From NCBI RefSeq assembly GCF_963966145.1, contig NC_091052.1, positions 9,982,001 to 10,046,000 on the forward strand: a stretch of 64,000 bases of DNA, given 5' to 3'. Source of the DNA: Tenebrio molitor (lineage: Eukaryota; Arthropoda; Insecta; Coleoptera; Tenebrionidae). The position numbers and the translations under genes were made by a program. The notes below the pieces were generated by a model. It was not told the DNA's origin. It did no database searches and saw only the letters and a list, made by a program, of their open reading frames with translations. Below, piece by piece: positions 8,382 through 18,600 of the stretch (within the stretch, counting starts at the first letter, position 1; the number at the start of each line of letters is the position of its first letter).

Positions 8382-10454
8382 ATGCTTCCTGCAACTCTCC
8401 GAAAAAAGAAATCTCCAGATTACAAAACTCGCATCTTCGTTTGCCTCCTGTTCATAACCATCGTCGTCTTGATCTTCTGCGCGTACTTCCTCTACCACCA
8501 AAAGGTCCTCCAGAAGGCTTATTTCCAGAAGATCAAGTTCAACAAGATCAAACGCATCATGAAGATTTACAACAACGACGGACAGGAAGTCATTCGAGGT
8601 AAACTGGGTACGACTATCAAATACGACAAAGCCTTGCCGTGTCTGCCATCTGATGAGAAGCACGATGGTAGTATCTGTTCGGAATGGATGGGTCACGCGC
8701 GTTTGTACCTTCAGTTCCATCAACACAGCCCCGAAGTGAAATGTTACAACTTCCAGTGGATCGCTTTGAACGATGCGATCGCGCCTACAGATTGTTACGA
8801 CTTGTCACAACCCAACGACCATTGGTACGGTGGAGGTCAAACAGCGGAGTCCGCATGGCCCTTAGAAAAAGGCAATCACGATTTCGCCCCTTTTATCACA
8901 GGTCGCGTCGACAAACACGAGTACGGCAACGTTTTGGAACGCTACTTCATCAGTTCAAAAGGCGCGGCGATCATAGTAGACGACGCAACTCCTTTGTACG
9001 TCTCTATTTCGGGAGTAGACAACAAGGAGTTGTGTTTGAGGGCGAAGTACGACGACTTCGCTTACGTCAATCGCTTGATGAAGACGGCACAGTTGAATTA
9101 TAGTATTTGCACTAGTTCCGACATGTTCAAATTGCATTCGAATCTAGTGGAAAACGCTCTGTGGGACGGTCTTAAACCTGACGACATGAACGTGATCAAC
9201 TCGCTCTTGACTGAGCCTCTATGGGAGGTCACTTCTGCAACCAAGAGCGAGCTGACCGAAGAGACGATCTCGAATTACACCGAAAACGTGATAGCGCTGG
9301 GCTTTTTGAAGCAAGGACACGTTTTGATCAACGAGTTTTGGCAGAGACACGTCGGCGACTTTGAAGTCGATTCGGAACGGTTCCCGACGCTCGAAGAGGC
9401 GATCACGATCATGCATCGACGCGGCTTCAGAATCGTCTTTTCGATCCAACCGTTCATCTCCACTGAAAGCTTCAATTTTGCGGAAGCTGTCAAAAGGAGA
9501 TTGTTGGTTTCGGAGAGGTTCAGCGACAGAAGAATTCCAGCGTTGACCAGGTACAAGTCGTCCCAGAGCGCTGGAGTTTTGGATACGACCAACAACGGAA
9601 CCATCCCTTGGCTCCTCAACAAGCTGAAGTCGGTAGTGGCAAAATACAAATTTGACGCGTACTATCTAGATCTAGGTACTGCGTACAACATGCCTCACTA
9701 CTACCAGTGCGAGAAGCCTTTGATCAACCCGGACCAGTACAAGACTTTCTTCATCAACAACCTCCAAAACAGCGTCAGTCTCTTTGGGGTGAACAGCGCT
9801 GTCGAACGACCCAAAGCTCCAACGTTTGTGTCTCTCCCTCAATTTGAATCGTCATGGGATGGCTTGAGGAGAGTCATCCCGACCATACTGACCTACGGAT
9901 TGCTCGGCTACCCCTTCTTGATTCCCGGTGCCGTCGGCGGCGACGTCGAAGCACCAGAAACCCTCTTCTACACCAACTACAGCTCCGAACTCCTCCCAGA
10001 CAAAGAGCTCTACGTGAGATGGCTCCAACTGGCCACGTTTTTGCCTGTGATCAGATACACCCATTTGCCTAGCACCTACGGTGACGACAACGTCATGGAG
10101 ATGGCAAAAATTTTGACGTCGCTGCGACAAGCCAAAGTCACTCCGCTTTTGAAGAAATACGCGAAGATCTCCCTCGATACCGGTCTTCCGATGATCAGAC
10201 CGCTGTGGATGTTGGAGTACAACGATACAGCGTGTCACGTGGTGGCTGATGAGTTTTCGATAGGCGAGGACCTCATCGTTGCTCCAGTTTTACGCTCGGG
10301 AGCCAGAGAAAGGGAGATTTATCTTCCAGCTGGAGTCTGGAAGGATGGGATCGGTGGAAACTTGAGGAAGGGGAGTCGATGGATCCACGATTATAAAGTT
10401 GAAGAGAATCAAGTGGCGTATTTTGAGAAGATGCCACCGGATACGAGATTTTGA
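8382..10454 (+). CDS. GH31 family glycosidase, MYORG/tobi-like, type II membrane protein
   Basis: 690 residues in one uninterrupted coding exon, ATG 8382 to TGA 10452-10454. Residues 1-16 are basic and cytoplasmic, and 17-39 form one membrane helix (IFVCLLFITIVVLIFCAYFL), so the rest should lie in the ER/Golgi lumen or outside the cell. DHWYGGGQTAESAWPLE (about 143-159) is the substrate-region signature of MYORG-type GH31 enzymes. Asp430 in YYLDLG is the probable nucleophile and Asp493 in SSWDGL the probable acid/base, followed by LLGYPFLIPGAVGGD. Several N-glycosylation sequons fit a lumenal domain. Mammalian MYORG is a GH31 alpha-galactosidase; Drosophila tobi is the insulin/nutrient-responsive relative, but substrate and regulation here are inferred from family only. 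The open frame extends upstream to a TTG at 8343, but the acceptor at 8381 and the ATG favour 8382. Length and motifs look complete. Confidence 0.93.
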   Translation: MLPATLRKKKSPDYKTRIFVCLLFITIVVLIFCAYFLYHQKVLQKAYFQKIKFNKIKRIMKIYNNDGQEVIRGKLGTTIKYDKALPCLPSDEKHDGSICSEWMGHARLYLQFHQHSPEVKCYNFQWIALNDAIAPTDCYDLSQPNDHWYGGGQTAESAWPLEKGNHDFAPFITGRVDKHEYGNVLERYFISSKGAAIIVDDATPLYVSISGVDNKELCLRAKYDDFAYVNRLMKTAQLNYSICTSSDMFKLHSNLVENALWDGLKPDDMNVINSLLTEPLWEVTSATKSELTEETISNYTENVIALGFLKQGHVLINEFWQRHVGDFEVDSERFPTLEEAITIMHRRGFRIVFSIQPFISTESFNFAEAVKRRLLVSERFSDRRIPALTRYKSSQSAGVLDTTNNGTIPWLLNKLKSVVAKYKFDAYYLDLGTAYNMPHYYQCEKPLINPDQYKTFFINNLQNSVSLFGVNSAVERPKAPTFVSLPQFESSWDGLRRVIPTILTYGLLGYPFLIPGAVGGDVEAPETLFYTNYSSELLPDKELYVRWLQLATFLPVIRYTHLPSTYGDDNVMEMAKILTSLRQAKVTPLLKKYAKISLDTGLPMIRPLWMLEYNDTACHVVADEFSIGEDLIVAPVLRSGAREREIYLPAGVWKDGIGGNLRKGSRWIHDYKVEENQVAYFEKMPPDTRF

Positions 10455-10559
10455 GTATTCAGTATTATTCTAGTTTTAGGACAGTAAAAACGCTTATTAT
10501 TGTACACTACAATAATTATTTATGTATATTGTTTTGGAAGGTACGTATTTTGTTACGTG

Positions 10560-10565
10560 AATAAA
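10560..10565 (+). terminator. Poly(A) signal of the GH31 gene
   Basis: AATAAA lies 106 bases past the stop codon and is followed by an A run and a T-rich stretch (about 10612-10628), as expected for cleavage and polyadenylation. Confidence 0.6.
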
Positions 10566-10629
10566 AAAAACTCTGGACTTTGTGGAAGCAAGGTGCAAGA
10601 AAAAACTGTGTAATTTTTTTATTTTTTAA

Positions 10630-12504
10630 TCTCATACATATCCCATACATTAATGCGTTTGAATATATTATTAACTTTATAACATTTTAAGCTAAAGGAT
10701 CAGATTTTTGACTAGAAGCTATATTATGTTTTAAATATATAGATAATTTAAAGTGAAACTTGCACATAAAATTACAATATTTTTCAAGTATTCAACGTAA
10801 GTATAAAGTGACTCCCTTTTAAAGGCATATATTTCAGTATAAACCAAACTACAAAAATGTGCGTTAATAAATAAAACAAATAAATAATGAAACGACAACC
10901 ATTAAAATATTGTGACGGTTAAATAATTCCCCTTCTTAATAAGTTTGGTTTGATACGGAAATATATAAACTCAACTGTCTCAAATATCTTTCATGCTTTA
11001 ATTTATTTATTTATCACACACCAGATGTCGCACACTCGCAAAATTATGAAAATCCTCCAAAGGCATACTTCATTTAGCACCATCTTACATATATAGTTAA
11101 CAATAAATCTTTATTGTGTACTAGGTACAAGCTCAAAATTACCAAAAATTGTTTAAGAACACGTTGAACATTTGTTTTTTTTTTTGAGTTCAGCTCAGGT
11201 ATCAGATGGTATAAAATGGCCCCTCTATCATAATATGGCTTCTATACGTATACGCCGGAACTCTCTTACCCTTTTCTTCCATCGACGGAACTAATATTAT
11301 ATTTGGACAAAATAATACAGTTCGCAAATGAACAAAACGTAAATAAATAATCTGCGATTCGCTTTACAAAACTCGTAAAGTAAGAGATATCGAAGAGTAT
11401 GTATGAGAATAAAAATGGCTACGGAGAAGTTGTGAAACACCAAACTGAACTCAAAAAAAAGAGTGTAGGTAATTGAAAGCACTAAATCGTTCCAATCACA
11501 CCTTATATACTCTTAAGCTTAATCCTGTAATATAGGCCACGAAAGGAAACGATCACTCGAAAATGATAGGTTGAATGTTTTTGCACTTTTAGTCTAGTAA
11601 AAGAAACCTTTTGCGTGAAACTATACTATCTTTGGCATACAAATAATGTTGAAGAAAGCATGTGGAGTATAAAAAAATGCACAAACGGCCTCGATTCTCG
11701 CACCGTCGTTCAGTATCTCTATAATCATCATCGAAAAACCTAACGAAAAGTCTATGGGTATCACATCAGATATATAGGTATTTTAATACATATAAAGCAA
11801 CAGAAATAATTATATAGCAGCGGCATTAACGCTCTTGGTGAACTGAAAGGTGTCTGCTGGTCTTGATATTAAAATACAAATGAGCGTTCACTTCTAAGGA
11901 TTGTCTATGGGTTTTTGGGTCGAGTTAATGCAAACTATTTAATTATTTCTCGCATTCTATAGCTATTGATGTTGATAGCTGACAAATTATTTAAAATTAT
12001 CTACTCTAGAATTTAAATTTGTTATACACACAAATTGACGTTTTCTTTTCGAAAAAAACAAAACGTCAAAAAAATCGGTGCGTCGAACCCGCGAGGACGA
12101 GACGCACCTGAACAACATTAATTTTATTTTTGTTCAATAATTTTAAAATCCTAGTTTGTTTTTGCGTTCGTTCGAACCAGTCTAAAATTTGGAAATTGTT
12201 CAAAAAAGCTAACTCGAAAGTCTAGACCTAGATGAAGTAGTGTATTTGTGAAGACTGTGTTATGTTCATTAACAATTAGATACTTTCTTTTATTTTTTAA
12301 TCAAAGAGGTAATAACAAGGAAGATGTAAGGTATAGTATTTTCTTGGCGAATTACAAATATATGGACGTTTACTTTTTATACTGAGGATAAAATTTTGGC
12401 CTTTTTCCCTTCTCTTCGAAATCTCATTCGTTGTGAATCAAATCAATCGTTCTACTTATTGCTGGAATTAAAGATTTGGGATTTTGATGGTCTAAATTTT
12501 GTGT
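10630..12504. other. Convergent 3' region; probably holds the futsch 3' UTR
   Basis: No coding frame is credible. The stretch lies between the GH31 poly(A) site and the futsch stop codon at 12505. Several TTTATT hexamers (AATAAA on the minus strand), for example near 11000 and 11111, could end the futsch transcript. I cannot choose between them. Confidence 0.4.
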
Positions 12505-12674
12505 TTAAAACTCCAAACGATAAGCAGAGCAAGATGTTTCGTGATCCTGAAGGTTTATCGTGCAGCGACTGGCTGAAGGTGACAGGTCGATCTTGTATTT
12601 GGTCAAAAGTTCTTCGTTTTCGGCCACCCAGTATCCTAGAATGTCCGTGTCGTATGTTGGGATGATGGTTACCT
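12505..12674 (-). CDS. futsch: futsch terminal coding exon 6 (light-chain C-terminus)
   Basis: 170 nt. Acceptor tttgcag at 12680-12675; AG completes the Glu of DKELEVTIIP, ending CSAYRLEF and TAA at 12507-12505. It aligns with the MAP1B C-terminus (VTIIPT..., ...KIEF), the part of the light chain used for dimerisation and actin contact. The intron before it is 102 bp. Confidence 0.93.
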
Positions 12675-15600
12675 CTGCAAACGCACAAATCAAAACATTT
12701 ACTTATTCTTCTTCCCATTCTATAGGTTCAGAGGCAAAGTTGAGCCTCAGAATCGGATAAAATATTTGCTACTCACCTAATTCTTTATCGTCCCATGTTT
12801 GCTTGGCTTCTAGAAGGGCGTTGTAAACTTCTCGACTAGGCTCGATTCCGGAGAACACATAATATCTAGCTCTGACTCGCTTGAAGAAATCTACATAAGA
12901 GTAATAAGCATTTCCGTGGTGCGGCACGTAAGTCAAATCAACGTAAACCGGGTTAAACTTCTTATTTTTATACTTAGAGGGCGACTCTGATCTCTTCTTG
13001 TCGTCGTTGAGTTTGTTTTTGACCGAGACGTTCGACGGCAACTTGCGTTCCTTCTTGGGGGTCCCTCTGTTGTCATTTGGCGGGGCAGGACTAGGCAGAC
13101 CGAGAGGTTTCCCCCAAGAGTCGAACGCATCTTTCTTGGGATCTGTAGATGTGGTGGATGACGGAAGCTCGCCCATGAAGCTCGCCGTCATCAAGTTGCT
13201 AGACCCATTTTTGTTGATCTGGTCGAGCTGGGACTGTCCGGGTAGGTTCTCCGGTTCCGGCGTACCTGAAGAAAATTTGGCTTTTGTTATTTCGTACAGG
13301 TAACTGGAAGGATCCTCCGTGACGAGGTCTTCGCCTCGAGTTTGGCGGTGTTCGACCATTGCTTTCTCAAATTCTAGTTCTGGTTCTGCTTCGTCCGGTA
13401 GAGCTCCGTAGAACGAGGTGTTCATCGGGTCCATTTTTGTTCCTATTCTGTCATCCTCAAAATCGTAACGGGACGAAGATCTAGAATGTGCTACTTGCGA
13501 TGTGACACTCATCGGTGAGCCGGGGACGTCGTCGTCATCATCACTTTCAATCCTTTCGCTCTCTAATAAATGCGGGGCTCGGGAGACTTGCCCCGATGAA
13601 ATGTCGCTGTACGTGGAAGCGCCTATCTCGTAGTCGTCGCTTCCTGGGGTACAGCTTCGAATTTCGCTGTCTTTAATAGAAGCTATGGTGGAAGTTTTGA
13701 CAGGTGTTGAAGACGAAGTTTTTACGTCTTCGGCTTGGGTGGTTGATATATCTTTAACGATGGGGCTAACAGGCACTGTGGGTGGAGTAGAACTACCAGG
13801 GATATGTTTTTCGTGTTTCAGAGTTTCTTGTATTTCTTTCAATTTCTCAACTTCTGCAATGTCAGGAGTTGATTTACCGCTGAGATGCAAATCTTCCGTT
13901 GAAGTTTTTGCCGGGGTCAGCGATGTATCGTGTGTGGTCGTTGAAGGTCCAGCTTTGCTTTCTTCTTTGGGTTCTGATGTTTTTCCAGCTTTTTCATCTT
14001 TTTCGGAAGCTGTGACTGTCTTTTCCGCTACTTCTGCCGCTTTTATTTCCGGTATCGAAACTTTATCTGTACTTTCATCTTTGACTTCTGTTGTTTTTGC
14101 GGCACTACTTGCAACTTTTTCTTCTACTTGTTGTTTCTGAGACGTTACTGTTTTTTCTGGTTCTTCTCCTTTTTTGATTTTAGAATCTACTTCCGTGCCT
14201 ATACCTGAATCAATACTGTCTAAATCTTTAGTTTCAGCTTTATCATCTGGTTGTTTATCTTCAGGACTTCCCGTATCTTTTTCCGCAGCTTTTTCCTCTT
14301 CGGGGGCTTTTACGGTTATTTGAACATCCGATATTGACAGTTTCTTTTCACTAGCTTCTTGTACTTCTAAAGATTTCTTTCTTAAGTCCTCTGTTTCGGT
14401 TTTTTCTTTTTCTGTTTCAGTCTTTTTCTCAGGAATTACTGATGATGCCTCAAGTGGAATGTCTGGACCTTTTGCCGAGATCTCTTTGATTTCTTGGGCA
14501 GATTTTTTCAAGTCTTCAACACTCTCCTTATGAACGTCGGGTTTTATTACTGTAGGTAAGGGTTCAATAACTTTTGCGTCTTTTTCCCCAGTCTTTTCCG
14601 TCTTTTCATCTTTAATCTCTTCAGGTTTCTTTTGAGATAATTCTGGATCTTTCGGCAACGCACACATGAGAAAAGGTTCAGGTGCGAATTTATCGGAAGA
14701 TATTTTTTCAGTTTCACCCTTTTGATGTGAATCTACTTCTGATTTCGTCTCAGAAATTACCTTTTCTGACACAAGTGGTTCTTTAGCCTTTTCACTACTC
14801 TCGACTTTTGTTTCCTTTACTTCTTTCTCCGTCTTCTCTGTTAAGCTCTCACTTTCATCACCTTTTAAATCGGGCGATAATTTTCCAGACTTGTCCATTT
14901 CTGTTTCCTTTACGTCAGAACTTAATACCGGCGATGATTTACCAGAAACAGCTGGTGAAGATTTAACGGAAAATGAATCCTTTGCTTCTAATTTCTCTTT
15001 TTCGTCAAATTTTATGTCACCAGATAAAGCTGGCGACATTTTTTCTGACAATGAGGAATCTTTACTGTCCGGCTTAGTGTGCTCTGGGGTTGATTTTCCC
15101 GAAAGCAATGAGTCCTTGCTTTCTGCTTTGGCACCTGGTGATGATCTTCCAGACAATATCGGTGAAGATTTTCCGGACAAGCCAGGCGACGACTTCCCAG
15201 ATAATAAAGAGTCCTGATTATCAACTTTAATGTGATCAGTGTCTTTGATATCTGGAGTTGACTTTCCAGATTCTTCTTTGGCCAAATCTTTAAAATCAGT
15301 TGACAGCGCAGGAGAAGATTTTCCAGAAAGTTTCGATGCAATATCTTCGTGAACATCTACGGTTTCTAATTTATCTGGTGAAGACTTTCCAGAAGACTTA
15401 GCCGGACTTTGTTCAACTTTCTTTACTTCTTCCGCGACAGCCACACTCTCTTCGACAGATTTCTTAGCCTGATCAACTTCTTTTTCTTCTACTTGTTTCT
15501 TTGCACCATCTGTTAAAGGTAACTTACTTTCTTCATGCTTTTCTTCTGAAACTTTTTCGCCTTTATCTGGAATTGATTTAACAGTAGCAGAAACTTCAGG

Positions 15601-18600
15601 TTCTTCTTTCTCCTTTAAAATTTCCTTTGATTCTATTGAAGATATTTCACTTTTTTCTTGACGTTCAGTTGTTTCTGATTTTTCATCCGATTTTACTGAT
15701 TTCTCATCTTTCGATTTATCTCTCCCCGGAATTTCGCAGTGCTCAAAAACCACTGATTTGGCCATATCTGAAACAATTTTGTAATTGTCTTCAATATCTT
15801 GAGCTGATTTTTCTAAAATATTTTCATCCACTTTCCCTTCGCTTATTGGCTTCTCACATTTTTCAAATACAATAGACCGAGCCATGTCGGTGACAGTGTC
15901 ATAATTTTCTCCCAGACTTTGCGCAGACTTTTCTAAAACGTCTTCTTGCTGTTTATGTTCTTCTTCCATGATGTTGTCACACTTTTCAAAAGTAACAGAT
16001 TTTGTCATATCTGACATGACTTTGTAATTTTCTTCTATGTCATGTGCTGCCTTCTCTAAAACTTCTTCTTTTTCTGAATCTGTTTTGACAATTGAGGTTA
16101 TTGCTCCTTTAGTTTGTTCCATTAAATCTTTAATTTCTGCAACTCCTTTTTCCAGAGCAACTACAGCATCGCTGTCAATTTTATCTGTAACACTAGATAC
16201 AACTTTTGTGTCTTCAACTTTTGTATCGGTTTCAGATTTCGAAGAAGCGTCTTTTCGATCAACTGTTAAAACATCCGTAACCATTTTCTCCACACTTTCT
16301 AAGCCATTGTACAAATCATATTTGTTTTCTGCAGAACCTTCACCTTTTTCACTGGCTTTACCGGCTTCCGACTGAGTTACGTCTTTTTTAACGAAAGGAC
16401 TTTCACTTACTGTTTCGAGAACATCTTTCAGATTGTCTTTCGTCTTAGTTAAATCTTTGCTTAATTCATCTAATTTTTCCACTACTTCTTCTTTTTTCTC
16501 TGCAAATTTATCTTCCAGTTGTTTCGTTTCTTCTACAATACTCTGTTTTATGTCATCTTCCTTAGCTTTAAGTTCTTTCACTGCAGTTTCCGCCTTGCTT
16601 TCAATATCTTTTATTTGTGCAGAAGCTTTTTCAGTAATCTCGTCTTTAGCTTCTTCTAAAAGTCTTTTGCTTTCGTCGAGAGCTTGTTTCGAATCATCCG
16701 CAACATCTTTTTTTAGATCAGCAATTTTTTCGTCAATTTTTTTAGTGACTTCTTTGCACACATCATCAACTTCGGACTTTGCCTTTTCTTTTGTATCGTC
16801 AATATTTTCTTTCACTTCTTCAATTTTAGCTTCCACGTGTTTTGAAACAGTATCTTTAACGTCACTAACTACTCCAATCGCAGTATCTTTTTGATCCGAC
16901 AATACTCCTTTTAATTCTCCAACTTTTGACTCAACAACTGCTTTCGTTTCTTTGATTTCTTCTTTAACATGTTCGGTGACCTTATCTGTATCTTTAACAA
17001 CAGCTTCCTCGAAATCTTTTGCAGCTTCTAATACCTTATCTTTTTTCTCGGCTGCTACCTCTTTTACCTCATCCACTTTTGATTTGATCACTTCTGTGGC
17101 TTCTTTAACTCCATCTTTCGTATTCTTTAAAACCTCGCTACTATCTTTAGTAAAGGATTCTTTAAAATCTTCCACCGCATTTACGAGAGTTCCTTTTTTG
17201 GTCGTCATATCTTCTTTCAACTCTTCAATCTTGGCTTGCGCACCTTCTTTGATATCTTTTATTTCTTTCTGGGCATCGTCTATTACTCTTGATATATCAC
17301 TTACAAGACTTGCCCCAATATCATTAACTAGTCCCCCAAGAAATGAAGTTTTCTCGACAACGTCTTCCTTGACTTCCTTTACTTTCGATTCAACCACTTC
17401 TTCAATCGGTTTTATTTTCTCTTTGGCACTCTCTAGTGCTACATCGACTTCCTTCGTTACAGTTTCTTTAATTTCTTTAACTGTCTCTACTTGTGATGTC
17501 TTTACTTCCGCCTTTTCTTCTACCTTTTCAATATCTTCGACTTTTGTTTTAACATCAATACCTTCCTTATCTTTACTTATATCTTCTTCATGCTTAATAT
17601 CATCTTCCTTCAATGTTGTTTCAGGCATTTTTTTAGCATCTCCTACTTGCTCACTGCTTGCAATTTCTTCGACAGGAACTTTTACACTGGTTGCAGGTTT
17701 TTCAACATCATCCGCTTTTTGTGTAACATCTTTTTTTGTTTCCTCCTCGTCTGTTACCTTGACATCATCTTTTTTGCTAATTTCAGGCACTTGCTCTTTC
17801 TGACCGACCTCTGTTACTTTAGCATCGTCTTTTTTGCAAATTTCAGGAACTTCTTCTTTTTGCTCAACTTCTGTAATCATGTCTTGAGAAATCTCACTGT
17901 CTTTGGTACTATCGATAATCTTTGGTATATCTTTGGCAATATCTGATGCAAATCCAGCAGCTACTTTTTCTTCATGTGGTTTTTCACCTGCGTCTGTGAT
18001 TTTTACATCATCTTCAGAAAAGCTCTCTAAAACTTTTTTCTTTTCTCCAGCTATTTCTTTTGTAATTTCTTTATCAGCTGTGTCCTTGACATCGTCCTTA
18101 TCTTTTTCAGCTTCCCCTGTTTTTATCGGAGCCGTATCTTTAATATCAGTCCCCTTAACATCTTCTATAGCAATAGTTTTATCTTTTAATACTTCTTTTG
18201 GTTTTGGTTCTGCAATATCTTTTTCAACAACATCTTTAGAATCCCGTGGTGCTTCAACCGGTTCTTTTCCTGTAGCTTCAACTATCTCTTGCACTGGTTC
18301 TTTTGCAGTTTCTTCCACTTTTATTCTAATTTGATCGTTTGTAACGACATCCTGAACATCTTCAACAATTGCTTTTTTTTCTGGTGCCTCAATATCTTCT
18401 TTGCTGATTGTTTCTACAACGATTTCCTCAGCTTTGGGCTGAACTTCAGGACCAGACTTATCCTTTTCTTTCTTGTCCTCTGATACTGTAGTTTCTTTTG
18501 CTTCAACTTTTTCTTCTACCTTTGTTGATGCTACTTCAGGAGCAGACTTATCCTTTTCTTTCTTATCCTCTGATATTACAGTTTCTTTTGCTTCAACTTT

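Noticed and set aside
8253..9649. Minus-strand and shifted-frame ORFs over the GH31 gene
   Set aside because: Shadows of the glycosidase frame, which has clear family motifs.
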